A stretch of DNA of 64,000 bases from Thiomicrorhabdus arctica DSM 13458 (lineage in GTDB: Bacteria > Pseudomonadota > Gammaproteobacteria > Thiomicrospirales > Thiomicrospiraceae), in contig NZ_KB905902.1 in the NCBI RefSeq assembly GCF_000381085.1, positions 20,419 through 84,418 on the forward strand, given 5' to 3'. The notes under the pieces are model-generated. The model did not search any database and had not been told where the DNA came from. It worked only from the letters and a program-made list of their open reading frames with translations. The number at the start of each line of letters is the position of its first letter. The stretch's first letter is position 1. Shown here one piece after another: positions 9,043-16,781 of the stretch. The position numbers and the translations under genes are program-made.

Positions 9043-9579
9043 CTATAAGCCTTTTTGCAGATATTTTAAATCCACTAAGACTTGTTGCACATGCTTTTCA
9101 GGATCCACATCTCTATAAATTTTAGCGATTTTACCGCTGGGATCAATGATAAAAGTATGGCGCTTGGTAAACTTTACAATCCCTAAGTTCAGTAAAGTCC
9201 CATAGCGTCTGGAGACAGTGGCTTTTTTGTCTGCCAAGAGTGAAAAAGGCAGCTTAAATTTTGTCGCGAAGTCTTGATGACTTTCAAGGCTATCAATCGA
9301 TACACCCAGTATCACAGCATGCTGGTTAATCAGATGGTTAATGTTATCTCTGAAACTACAAGCTTCCTTAGTGCAACCCGGGGTATCGTCTTTAGGATAA
9401 AAGTACAGCACCACCCATTGGCCCTTATATTGGCTTAAGCTAATGGCGTTAGAGTGTTGATCAGTTAATGTAAACTCTGGCGCGACGTCACCAATATGCA
9501 GTGGTTCAGCAAAGACTTGCGGTGAGAAGCTGACGGATACAAATAGTGTAAAAGCCTTAATCAAGACGGACAGTTTCAT
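9043..9579 (-). CDS. Exported Bcp-type peroxiredoxin
   Basis: This thiol peroxidase of 178 residues has a signal peptide (about 1-24, ending VFA) and a thioredoxin-fold domain. The peroxidatic Cys69 lies in DDTPGCTKEAC and a second cysteine, Cys74, sits five residues later, the arrangement of two-cysteine Bcp/PrxQ proteins. It should reduce hydrogen peroxide or alkyl hydroperoxides. The signal peptide places it in the periplasm, whereas most Bcp proteins are cytoplasmic. The ATG is followed by the signal sequence at once, supporting the start. The 290-bp upstream space is shared divergently with the histidine kinase gene. Confidence 0.88.
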   Translation of the reverse strand: MKLSVLIKAFTLFVSVSFSPQVFAEPLHIGDVAPEFTLTDQHSNAISLSQYKGQWVVLYFYPKDDTPGCTKEACSFRDNINHLINQHAVILGVSIDSLESHQDFATKFKLPFSLLADKKATVSRRYGTLLNLGIVKFTKRHTFIIDPSGKIAKIYRDVDPEKHVQQVLVDLKYLQKGL

Positions 9580-9869
9580 GAGACTTTTAACCTTTTTTCA
9601 TTTTAAAATGAGAAAACACATCATAGCATGCTCTTGAAACCTTTGAGTGTCCTAAACCCTAACATTAAACAGCCTATTTAAGGCCATATCCACTGTATAA
9701 ATAATCAACCATTCCCATATCAAACTATAAAAACGAAAGCTTTAGCCTTGTCCTGATGTATCCAAAAAAGCTGGCTATTTAAGCAGGCCTTCTACCAAAA
9801 AATATATTAAACTGCTCAAGTCATAGCTGATGAATAACCCTCAACTTTACTCGATGAAAGGCTATCTGT

Positions 9870-11810
9870 ATGCAATACCCTGTTACTGAACCTGTTAACC
9901 ACATAAACCAAACGTTAAAAAGAGTTCAACATTTCAGTATTATTACCGCGGGTTTGATTGCGACAACGATCTTATTGGGCTGGCTAATATCCAGCATAGG
10001 GTTGTTACTGCCTGACGGGTGGTCATTCATGAAAGCCAATACGGCATTGGTCATTTTGTTCAGTATTGGCAGTCTGCTCTTGGCACAATCAGAAAGCTCG
10101 CTTAAAAAATGGGTTAGCAAACTATTCGCCCTTGGTGTCATACTTCTCTCAGCCATTGCGCTTCTGGGACACATGACGGGGACGATTTTTGAGGTAGACA
10201 CCTTATTAGCGTCTGATATGCATTCAGATATGCCTGGACGAATGTCAATCCAGACGGCAATTTTTTACTTTATATTAGGCATCAGCTTAATACTACTAGA
10301 CACATCCCACAAACGAATACATCAACTCATAGATATCTTATGCCTTCTCCTGCTGGCAATTGTTTTAGTGATCCTAGCAGGTTACAGCTTTCAAGCTTCA
10401 AACTTATTCAGTCAATCTACCCAGACCTTAACCTCACCACAAACCTTAATCAGCTCAGCCCTCTTAGTATTTTCTGTCATGATCACTCGAATGCAGTATG
10501 GGTTTTTTGCCATTTTCATTGGTGACGGCATTGGCAGCAAGCTGGCAAGAGCCGCCATACCTTTTGTCATCTTGATTCCGTTTGCGACGATTAGTCTGAG
10601 TGCCTATGCAAGCCGTACGGGGTGGATAGATCCCGCTTTCGCCAGCGCATTAAGCACAACAGCGATTGTGATTATTTTGTTATTATTTGTGGTTTTTATG
10701 GCGAAAACAATTAACTTAGCCATGGATAAATTAGCAGATGCCCAACAACAAAATAGCTTGTTACTCAATTCCGCGGGTGAAGGTATATTAGGCATGGACG
10801 CGCAAGGCAGTGCGACCTTTATCAATACGGCCGCCTGTGAAATGTTAGGGTATAAGGAGGAAGAACTGATTGGGAAACAACTCCACCCGCTTATTCATCA
10901 CACTCGCGCAGATGGCACGATTTATCCTTCTGAAGAGTGTCAGATGGCTTTGGCGTTTAAGAGCAGTCAAATCCAACGGGTTGCAGATGAAGTCTTATGG
11001 CGAAAAGATGGCACAAGTTTCCCCGTACAATACACTAGCACCCCCTTGAAGAAAAATGCACAAGACATCGGTTACGTAGTGATCTTCGATGATGTTACTG
11101 AACGCCGTAAATTAGATCATTTAAAAGATGAGTTTGTCTCAGTTGTTAGTCATGAATTACGCACACCCTTAACGTCTATTAAAGGTGCGTTACTTATGGT
11201 GCTTTCCGGTAAAATTTGCGCCATTCCAGAAAAAGCTCTGGACATGCTGACCATCGCAGCCAATAACAGCGAACGTTTAGAGCTATTGATTAATGACTTG
11301 TTGGATATCAATAAACTGCAGCTGTCCGCCTCAACATTTAAACCCATCCTCCTAAATGAATTAGTCAGTCAAGCGATAAACTCTAACCAGGGTTATGCAG
11401 ACAAATATGGTGTGGCATGTATTTGGCAACCGACAGCAGAGGACAGCGTAATGGTCATGGGGGATGAACTCAGGCTGATACAGGCATTATTAAACCTACT
11501 CTCTAATGCTATCAAATATTCACCGCACGATAAACCTGTCATCATTTCAACCGAAAGTGACGAGACAACCATTCAGATTTTAGTCGCAGATAGTGGGCCA
11601 GGTATTCCGCTAAATTATCAAGAAAAAGTCTTTGAGAAATTCTCTCAAGCCGACTCTTCAGATACGCGTCAGAAAGGGGGGACGGGACTAGGGCTTGCCA
11701 TCACCAAAGAAATCATTGAAAAACATTCTGGCCAAATTAACTTTATCACGAAACCAGAGCAAGGCACGACTTTTTGTATTGCTCTGCCAATAAAACCATT
11801 AAGCCCGTGA
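9870..11810 (+). CDS. Membrane histidine kinase with PAS domain
   Basis: This 646-residue kinase has a multi-helix N-terminal membrane domain (about 20-285, about eight hydrophobic segments, unassigned family), a PAS domain (about 290-405), a HisKA dimerisation domain with phospho-acceptor histidine in VVSHELRTPLTS (near 427) and a HATPase domain (LLSNAIKYSP, DSGPGIP, GGTGLGLAI). There is no receiver domain. GAAAGG lies upstream of the ATG. The response regulator with an HD-GYP output (11862-12941) is convergent and only about 50 bp away; they may be a cognate pair, but the orientation does not prove it. Confidence 0.88.
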   Translation: MQYPVTEPVNHINQTLKRVQHFSIITAGLIATTILLGWLISSIGLLLPDGWSFMKANTALVILFSIGSLLLAQSESSLKKWVSKLFALGVILLSAIALLGHMTGTIFEVDTLLASDMHSDMPGRMSIQTAIFYFILGISLILLDTSHKRIHQLIDILCLLLLAIVLVILAGYSFQASNLFSQSTQTLTSPQTLISSALLVFSVMITRMQYGFFAIFIGDGIGSKLARAAIPFVILIPFATISLSAYASRTGWIDPAFASALSTTAIVIILLLFVVFMAKTINLAMDKLADAQQQNSLLLNSAGEGILGMDAQGSATFINTAACEMLGYKEEELIGKQLHPLIHHTRADGTIYPSEECQMALAFKSSQIQRVADEVLWRKDGTSFPVQYTSTPLKKNAQDIGYVVIFDDVTERRKLDHLKDEFVSVVSHELRTPLTSIKGALLMVLSGKICAIPEKALDMLTIAANNSERLELLINDLLDINKLQLSASTFKPILLNELVSQAINSNQGYADKYGVACIWQPTAEDSVMVMGDELRLIQALLNLLSNAIKYSPHDKPVIISTESDETTIQILVADSGPGIPLNYQEKVFEKFSQADSSDTRQKGGTGLGLAITKEIIEKHSGQINFITKPEQGTTFCIALPIKPLSP

Positions 11811-11861
11811 AATATTGGCTTGATAGAGGTGTTGAAAACAAAGTGAGCAGGCCTCTGGTAA

Positions 11862-12941
11862 CTATTCCTTCAAAAGACGATCTTCACAAATTTTAATCAT
11901 CTCATCGGCATGCGCTAAAAACAATGCAACCACAATGGGATCAAACTGCGTCCCGCTGCGCTCTTCGATATATTCTAAGGCCTTTTTTGTTGGCCAAGCT
12001 TCTTTATATTCACGTTTATGCGTTAAGGCATCAAACACATCTGAAACTGCGACAATCCGTGCATAAATATGTATATCCTCGCCAACTAATCCTTGAGGAT
12101 ACCCTTTACCATTCCAAAACTCATGATGCTGACTCGCAATCACATCAGCCGCTTTCATCAATCGACGATTAGAGGTCATAAAAAAGTTATGCGCTTGGGT
12201 CGTGTGCGTTTTAATGATTTCGAACTCTTCATCGGTCAAAGCACCCTTTTTTTGAAGTATCTCAACAGGCACACACACCTTGCCAATGTCATGCATGGGT
12301 GCAACGTGCCTAATAATCTCCTCATCCTCCAAATGTAAGCTGGGATGATAGCGTGCTAATAACCGAGAGTATTGACCTACTCGACGGATATGATTCCCTG
12401 TTTCATCAGAATTGCGCGCAACCCATTCCGTCAGAATAAGAATCATCTCTTTCTGACCCTCTTCAATTTCAGAGACCAATCGACGTTCTTTAAGCTCTAA
12501 TTTACTGTGTAATGCCTCATTTGCAAACTGTAAACTTTTTTTAGTGTTATGAAGTTCAATGTGAGTTTTGACACGAGCCAGAAGTTCGGCTGAATTAAAA
12601 GGTTTAATGATGTAGTCCACCGCCCCCAAGCCAAACCCATGAGTAATCGCATCAATATCCGTTCGAGCGGTTAGAAAAACAACAGGAATATCTTGAATAC
12701 GGGGGGTCTCTTTGAGGATTCGACACACTTCGAAGCCGTCAATACCCGGCATCATCAAATCCAATAGAATTAAATCAAAGCTCTGGTCCTCTAATAACTC
12801 TAACGCCTGCTCACCACTGTTCGCTTTACTAAAACAATAACCATCCTCACTTAAAACAAGCTCGATATACTCAATATTTTCAGGTGCGTCATCGACGATT
12901 AATATTTTATTTTCGTAGTTCACATTGATATTCCTAGCCAT
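11862..12941 (-). CDS. Response regulator with HD-GYP output
   Basis: The 359-residue protein starts with a receiver domain (about 10-130, phospho-acceptor Asp61 in LLDLMMPGID), then a short helical linker rich in Glu/Lys (about 135-170), then an HD-GYP domain with MHDIGKV near 216 and HHEFWNGKGYPQGL. The GYP loop reads NGKGYP where many family members have DGSGYP, but the metal-binding histidines and aspartate are present. The expected activity is phosphorylation-controlled c-di-GMP hydrolysis, as in RpfG-like proteins. The neighbouring convergent kinase is the best candidate partner. Confidence 0.88.
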   Translation of the reverse strand: MARNINVNYENKILIVDDAPENIEYIELVLSEDGYCFSKANSGEQALELLEDQSFDLILLDLMMPGIDGFEVCRILKETPRIQDIPVVFLTARTDIDAITHGFGLGAVDYIIKPFNSAELLARVKTHIELHNTKKSLQFANEALHSKLELKERRLVSEIEEGQKEMILILTEWVARNSDETGNHIRRVGQYSRLLARYHPSLHLEDEEIIRHVAPMHDIGKVCVPVEILQKKGALTDEEFEIIKTHTTQAHNFFMTSNRRLMKAADVIASQHHEFWNGKGYPQGLVGEDIHIYARIVAVSDVFDALTHKREYKEAWPTKKALEYIEERSGTQFDPIVVALFLAHADEMIKICEDRLLKE

Positions 12942-13200
12942 TAAAGGATGGTGCTTGCTTATTAGCCTACAAATCGTATTTGCTTGCTCTCAAAATAAAC
13001 TCGTTGCAAGAAACCGAGAACTTACGCACTTAATACGAGTTAATTCTAAACGGTTCGCCCTCAAATCACAAGAACGTAATAGACAATTAACTCATTGAAA
13101 TATTTCATGTTTGATGGAAACTTAACGTCTTGACCTGATTGGATAATACCTACAATTTATGAGGCACTTTACACACCAAATTTGAATCGTATAAGCACGT

Positions 13201-13554
13201 TTAAGAGGTTAATAACGGCGCATCATAATTTTGAGGTTGATCACTATAAACACAGACATTCCACTCTGCAGCTAACCCTGTTTCAGCTAAACAGTAGGTC
13301 TCAAAAAAATCGATAATCTCTTTGCGCTGACAATGGGCTTCAAATGCAGCCATATCTTTCCAAATCTCGTTAAAAACAATCGATAGACTTTTTCCTTCAG
13401 CAAATCGATTTTGGATCTGACGCGTTACCCGGTACTGTATGCAGCCATCTTCACGTAAAGTGTTCGATTCTAGGCTTTGTAAAACCTTGAACAGTTTGGC
13501 TTCTTTGCCTAGTTTCGGTTGAAATTGTGCTAAGCAATAGACTTTTGAGGACAT
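13201..13554 (-). CDS. ABM-domain protein (putative quinol/antibiotic biosynthesis monooxygenase family)
   Basis: The protein resembles the small dimeric ferredoxin-like ABM family (YgiN-like): residues such as EDGCIQYRV and a central FNEIWKDMAAFEAHCQ stretch fit the family. I placed the start at 13554 (117 residues) because GGAA lies six bases upstream and this matches the usual size of about 100 residues. The frame stays open to 13689, but the extra 45 residues are basic, unlike the family, and contain a decayed copy of the iterated palindrome, so I regard them as untranslated. The substrate is unknown; many members lack a demonstrated reaction. Confidence 0.7.
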   Translation of the reverse strand: MSSKVYCLAQFQPKLGKEAKLFKVLQSLESNTLREDGCIQYRVTRQIQNRFAEGKSLSIVFNEIWKDMAAFEAHCQRKEIIDFFETYCLAETGLAAEWNVCVYSDQPQNYDAPLLTS

Positions 13555-13837
13555 AATATTTCCATAATTTTTCCATAAGAGATGCGTTAAAAAACGTTTA
13601 AACCGCATGTGTTTTAAATTAAATTTAAGTTTATGCCAGGCCTGACATTCAATCAAGCTTTGCCTAGGCACGGCAACCGATTTAATCATGACTGGTATTT
13701 ATCGTTCTGTAAGGTAGTACAAGCACTGCGTCAATTTTTCTACCCCTGCTTTTAATCCTATTTCGATCGCTTTTCTTAGTAAATCGCTGACAAGCTACTA
13801 TAATTGACGTTTTTCAAGATAAAACCGCTGTCTCATC

Positions 13838-14713
13838 ATGCCAAAATACCGATTGTTACGTTTACTAGAATCCGTTTTTAAAATCTTACCCGGCTATCTT
13901 AAGTATTTTATATTGGTTATTTTGATGGGCGGACTCTGGTTTACTTACGAATCCCTAATTGCTCGTCCAGCAATGAGTTATATGGGACTTCCTAAGGTAG
14001 AATCTGGCATTGCTGCAAATGGTTGGTCACATGTTTTGCGAAACGAAGGTTATCTGCTTGAGTACTCAGAAACGTTGGCAAACCCGTTGTGGGTGTCCTA
14101 TAAGGTCACTGCACGACAGTTTAAAATGGGTAAACGCCCGAATCGATTTAAAGCCGATTGGCGTAGTATTGCAGGCATTCATCATAGCGATTACACACGC
14201 TCTGGTTATGATCGCGGCCATATGGCGCCTAACTATGTGATTGCCAGCCGCTATGGTAAATCTGCGCAGCAAGAAACCTTTTTAATGACCAATATTACCC
14301 CACAAAAATCTAACCTTAATCAGAAGTCTTGGCAGCGTTTGGAAGAGATTATTGGCAATGATTTTTCAAAATGGTATGGTGATTTCTGGGTGGTGACAGG
14401 GCCTATCTTTTCCGACACCCCTCAAACCATGAAAAACACCCAGGTTGCGATTCCTAAGGCTTTTTACAAAATATTGGTCAAAGCTTCCACCCCTGAACAA
14501 CCACCGATTGCATTGGCTTTTATCTTTCCACAAAATGCTAAAGCGAATGCTGACTTAATGACCTTTGTCACATCCATTGATGAGATTGAAGTTCAAACTG
14601 GAATCGATTTTTTTTCTAAATTAGAAGATGATGTTGAAGATGTTCTGGAAGCGAGCCAAACACCAGAGGCCTGGCGGCTACAGAACGTCTCAAAGCGACC
14701 TTCCCGTTATTAA
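13838..14713 (+). CDS. DNA/RNA non-specific endonuclease, membrane anchored or secreted
   Basis: A beta-beta-alpha metal nuclease of 291 residues. A basic N-terminus and one hydrophobic helix (about 21-38) act as signal anchor. The active-site segment is SGYDRGHMAP with general-base His128, and the metal-binding asparagine lies in MTNITPQKSNLNQKSW (about 149-165). All hallmark residues of the NUC1/EndA family are present, so the enzyme should be active outside the cytoplasm. Roles in other bacteria include extracellular DNA degradation and DNA uptake. No competence gene is next to it. The following transporter gene is 40 nt downstream. Confidence 0.88.
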   Translation: MPKYRLLRLLESVFKILPGYLKYFILVILMGGLWFTYESLIARPAMSYMGLPKVESGIAANGWSHVLRNEGYLLEYSETLANPLWVSYKVTARQFKMGKRPNRFKADWRSIAGIHHSDYTRSGYDRGHMAPNYVIASRYGKSAQQETFLMTNITPQKSNLNQKSWQRLEEIIGNDFSKWYGDFWVVTGPIFSDTPQTMKNTQVAIPKAFYKILVKASTPEQPPIALAFIFPQNAKANADLMTFVTSIDEIEVQTGIDFFSKLEDDVEDVLEASQTPEAWRLQNVSKRPSRY

Positions 14714-14753
14714 TTGAGGGCAACAACCTAAGTGATTATTATGGAATATAAAT

Positions 14754-15410
14754 ATGGCTTGTGAATGTGATATTGAAATTACGGATGCCTCTCAAAAAGG
14801 CTTATTAATGACCTTACTCATGATTAACGCTCTATTATTTGTCATTGAATTTACAGTAGGCTGGTACGCCCAATCAACTGGATTAACCGCAGATGCCTTG
14901 GATATGTTGGCCGATGCCATTGTCTATGCCATTGGTTTTTATGCGATTGGAAAAGCCATGCAAACTAAGGCTAAAGCAGCTTTAGTCAGTGGCTATTTTC
15001 AAATGATGTTGGCCGTATTAATTGGCTTAGATATACTCAGACGTGCTTTGTATGGCAGTGAACCCATTTCTGAATTAATGATATTGATGGGATTGATCGC
15101 ACTGATTGCTAATACCTACTGCTTAAAATTAATCTATTCTCATCGCAATGGCGAAGTCCATATGCGCGCAAGTTGGATTTTTTCGGCGAATGACGTCTTA
15201 GCGAATCTGGGCGTTATTTTGAGTGGTTTATTGGTATGGTGGCTGGGTTCTAGATTGCCCGATTTAATCATCGGTTCACTTATTACTGGCTTGGTTTTGT
15301 GGGGTGCCATCCGCATATTAAAGGATGCTAGAAATGAACTAAAGCTGTTGAAAATAAGCTCACCAATCTGTACGGATAATGCCACGGTTTGCAATGAGAC
15401 AAAGGTTTAA
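14754..15410 (+). CDS. CDF-like cation transporter
   Basis: A 218-residue inner-membrane protein with about six helices. Metal-site-like motifs sit where cation diffusion facilitators have them: LTADALDMLADA in the second helix and HMRASWIFSANDVLAN in the fifth. The usual C-terminal cytoplasmic domain of CDF proteins is missing. Cysteines near the N-terminus (MACECD) and the C-terminus (two in the last 15 residues) could bind metal. The substrate (Zn, Co, Fe or other) cannot be told. The upstream in-frame-looking ATG at 14742 runs into a stop, supporting the start used here. The mltC-like gene begins 3 nt after the stop. Confidence 0.75.
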   Translation: MACECDIEITDASQKGLLMTLLMINALLFVIEFTVGWYAQSTGLTADALDMLADAIVYAIGFYAIGKAMQTKAKAALVSGYFQMMLAVLIGLDILRRALYGSEPISELMILMGLIALIANTYCLKLIYSHRNGEVHMRASWIFSANDVLANLGVILSGLLVWWLGSRLPDLIIGSLITGLVLWGAIRILKDARNELKLLKISSPICTDNATVCNETKV

Positions 15411-15413
15411 AAG

Positions 15414-16631
15414 ATGCGTAAAAAACCACTGATTGAAAACTCAGTAAGTCGCCCAATTGAACCGACACACACTTCTCGAAGATTTTTTCTCAAAGCCGGC
15501 TTATCTACATTGGCTGGACTTTCCCTCGTGGGTTGTACTGCCACCCAAATTCGTCGAAGTATAAATACCAGCCATCAACTCTTTAAAGGCAATGTATCTC
15601 AAGCGCTTGCGTCACAAGTTCCAGGTTTGGGTATTCCCGAAGTGGATGGTTTAGTCAGGAATCAAATTGCCAGCTTATTGGATGAACTGGTGCAGACTTG
15701 GGGTGAAAAACGCATTGCCAGCCCTAAAGAGTATGTAAAGTACACTGATCACTACCAAAGTCGAGCTTTAATAGACTTTACAACCGGGCGGATTCAAGTT
15801 GAAACGCTCATTAATAAAAACCCAAAATCTGCACTCAAAAAAGCCATTGTGAGCACCTTATTAACGCCCAATGACCCCTCTCAGGTGGATTTACTCAGCG
15901 CAAAACCGATTCAAGCAGGGCAAACACCTTTTTTAGTGGACTTAGTGCGCGATCACCAGAACCAAGCCATACGCTATGCATGGCGTGCTAAGCGTTTTGC
16001 AGACTACTTAATTAAAAAGGGTTATAAAACCCGTAGAGCAGTCCTACATGGTCAGAGCAAAGTAAGACATTATGTTACTTTTGATATGCGTAAAGATTAC
16101 CAAGGTCAGCAACAGCATCGCTACCAAATGGATGTCCTTCGACAAGCTAAACGGTTTGCAGTGGAACCCGCTCTCGTTTATGGCATTATCGAGACGGAAA
16201 GTGCCTTTAACCCGTTTGCAATCAGTTCTGCTCCCGCGTATGGACTCATGCAAATTGTACCGACTACGGCCGGCAGAGACGCGTATCAACTGATACATAA
16301 TCGACCCGGCACACCCAGTAAACAAACCCTTTTTACCCCTTCGCACAATATTGAGTATGGCGTAGCCTATTTGTCTATTTTATCCAACCGTTATCTCAGT
16401 GGAATCCACCATTTTAAGTCTCGGGAATATTGCGTGATTGCGGCCTATAACACAGGGGCGGGAAATGTTTTAAAAGCCTTTTCTGTCAATAAAGAGCATG
16501 CAATTCGAAAAATTAATTCGATGCATCCTCAATACGTTTATCAGTATCTGACTCAACACTTAGCGTATGCGGAAGCACGTCGATACGTGGTTAAGGTGAC
16601 TGAAAATAAGCGTAAATACCAAGGGGTTTAA
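15414..16631 (+). CDS. mltC: Membrane-bound lytic murein transglycosylase C-like lipoprotein
   Basis: The 405-residue protein has an N-terminal RRFFLKAG twin-arginine-like stretch followed by a lipobox, LVGC, with Cys41 as lipidation site. A DUF3393-type domain (about 60-215) precedes the SLT domain, where the catalytic glutamate is in IIETESAFNP near 261, followed by AYGLMQIVPTTAG and a conserved AAYNTGAGNV. It cleaves the peptidoglycan glycan strand with formation of 1,6-anhydro-muropeptides. The domain order matches MltC. The twin-arginine signal on a lipoprotein is noteworthy but known in this family's neighbours. AAGG precedes the start. Confidence 0.87.
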   Translation: MRKKPLIENSVSRPIEPTHTSRRFFLKAGLSTLAGLSLVGCTATQIRRSINTSHQLFKGNVSQALASQVPGLGIPEVDGLVRNQIASLLDELVQTWGEKRIASPKEYVKYTDHYQSRALIDFTTGRIQVETLINKNPKSALKKAIVSTLLTPNDPSQVDLLSAKPIQAGQTPFLVDLVRDHQNQAIRYAWRAKRFADYLIKKGYKTRRAVLHGQSKVRHYVTFDMRKDYQGQQQHRYQMDVLRQAKRFAVEPALVYGIIETESAFNPFAISSAPAYGLMQIVPTTAGRDAYQLIHNRPGTPSKQTLFTPSHNIEYGVAYLSILSNRYLSGIHHFKSREYCVIAAYNTGAGNVLKAFSVNKEHAIRKINSMHPQYVYQYLTQHLAYAEARRYVVKVTENKRKYQGV

Positions 16632-16680
16632 AAGGATAGGCTGATTTCAGGTCTCAGGGTGCTTTAAAAAAGAACCTGAC

Positions 16681-16690
16681 CCAGGCCTGG
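16681..16690. repeat. Iterated palindrome CCAGGCCTGG (convergent intergenic)
   Basis: Exact core between the stops of the convergent mltC-like and GGDEF-EAL genes. The outer bases (C and T) do not pair, so only the 10-bp core is palindromic. Confidence 0.75.
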
Positions 16691-16781
16691 TCAAATTCAA
16701 ATCTTAAGCCGTGAAATACGGGTAAATAATTTACGCTTCATGACTTCAGTCTCGCCAAGGTAAACACACTCTACGTGGATA

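Noticed and set aside
13555-13689. 45-residue N-terminal extension of the ABM protein
   Set aside because: It has no similarity to the family, and the internal ATG has a ribosome site and gives the normal length.
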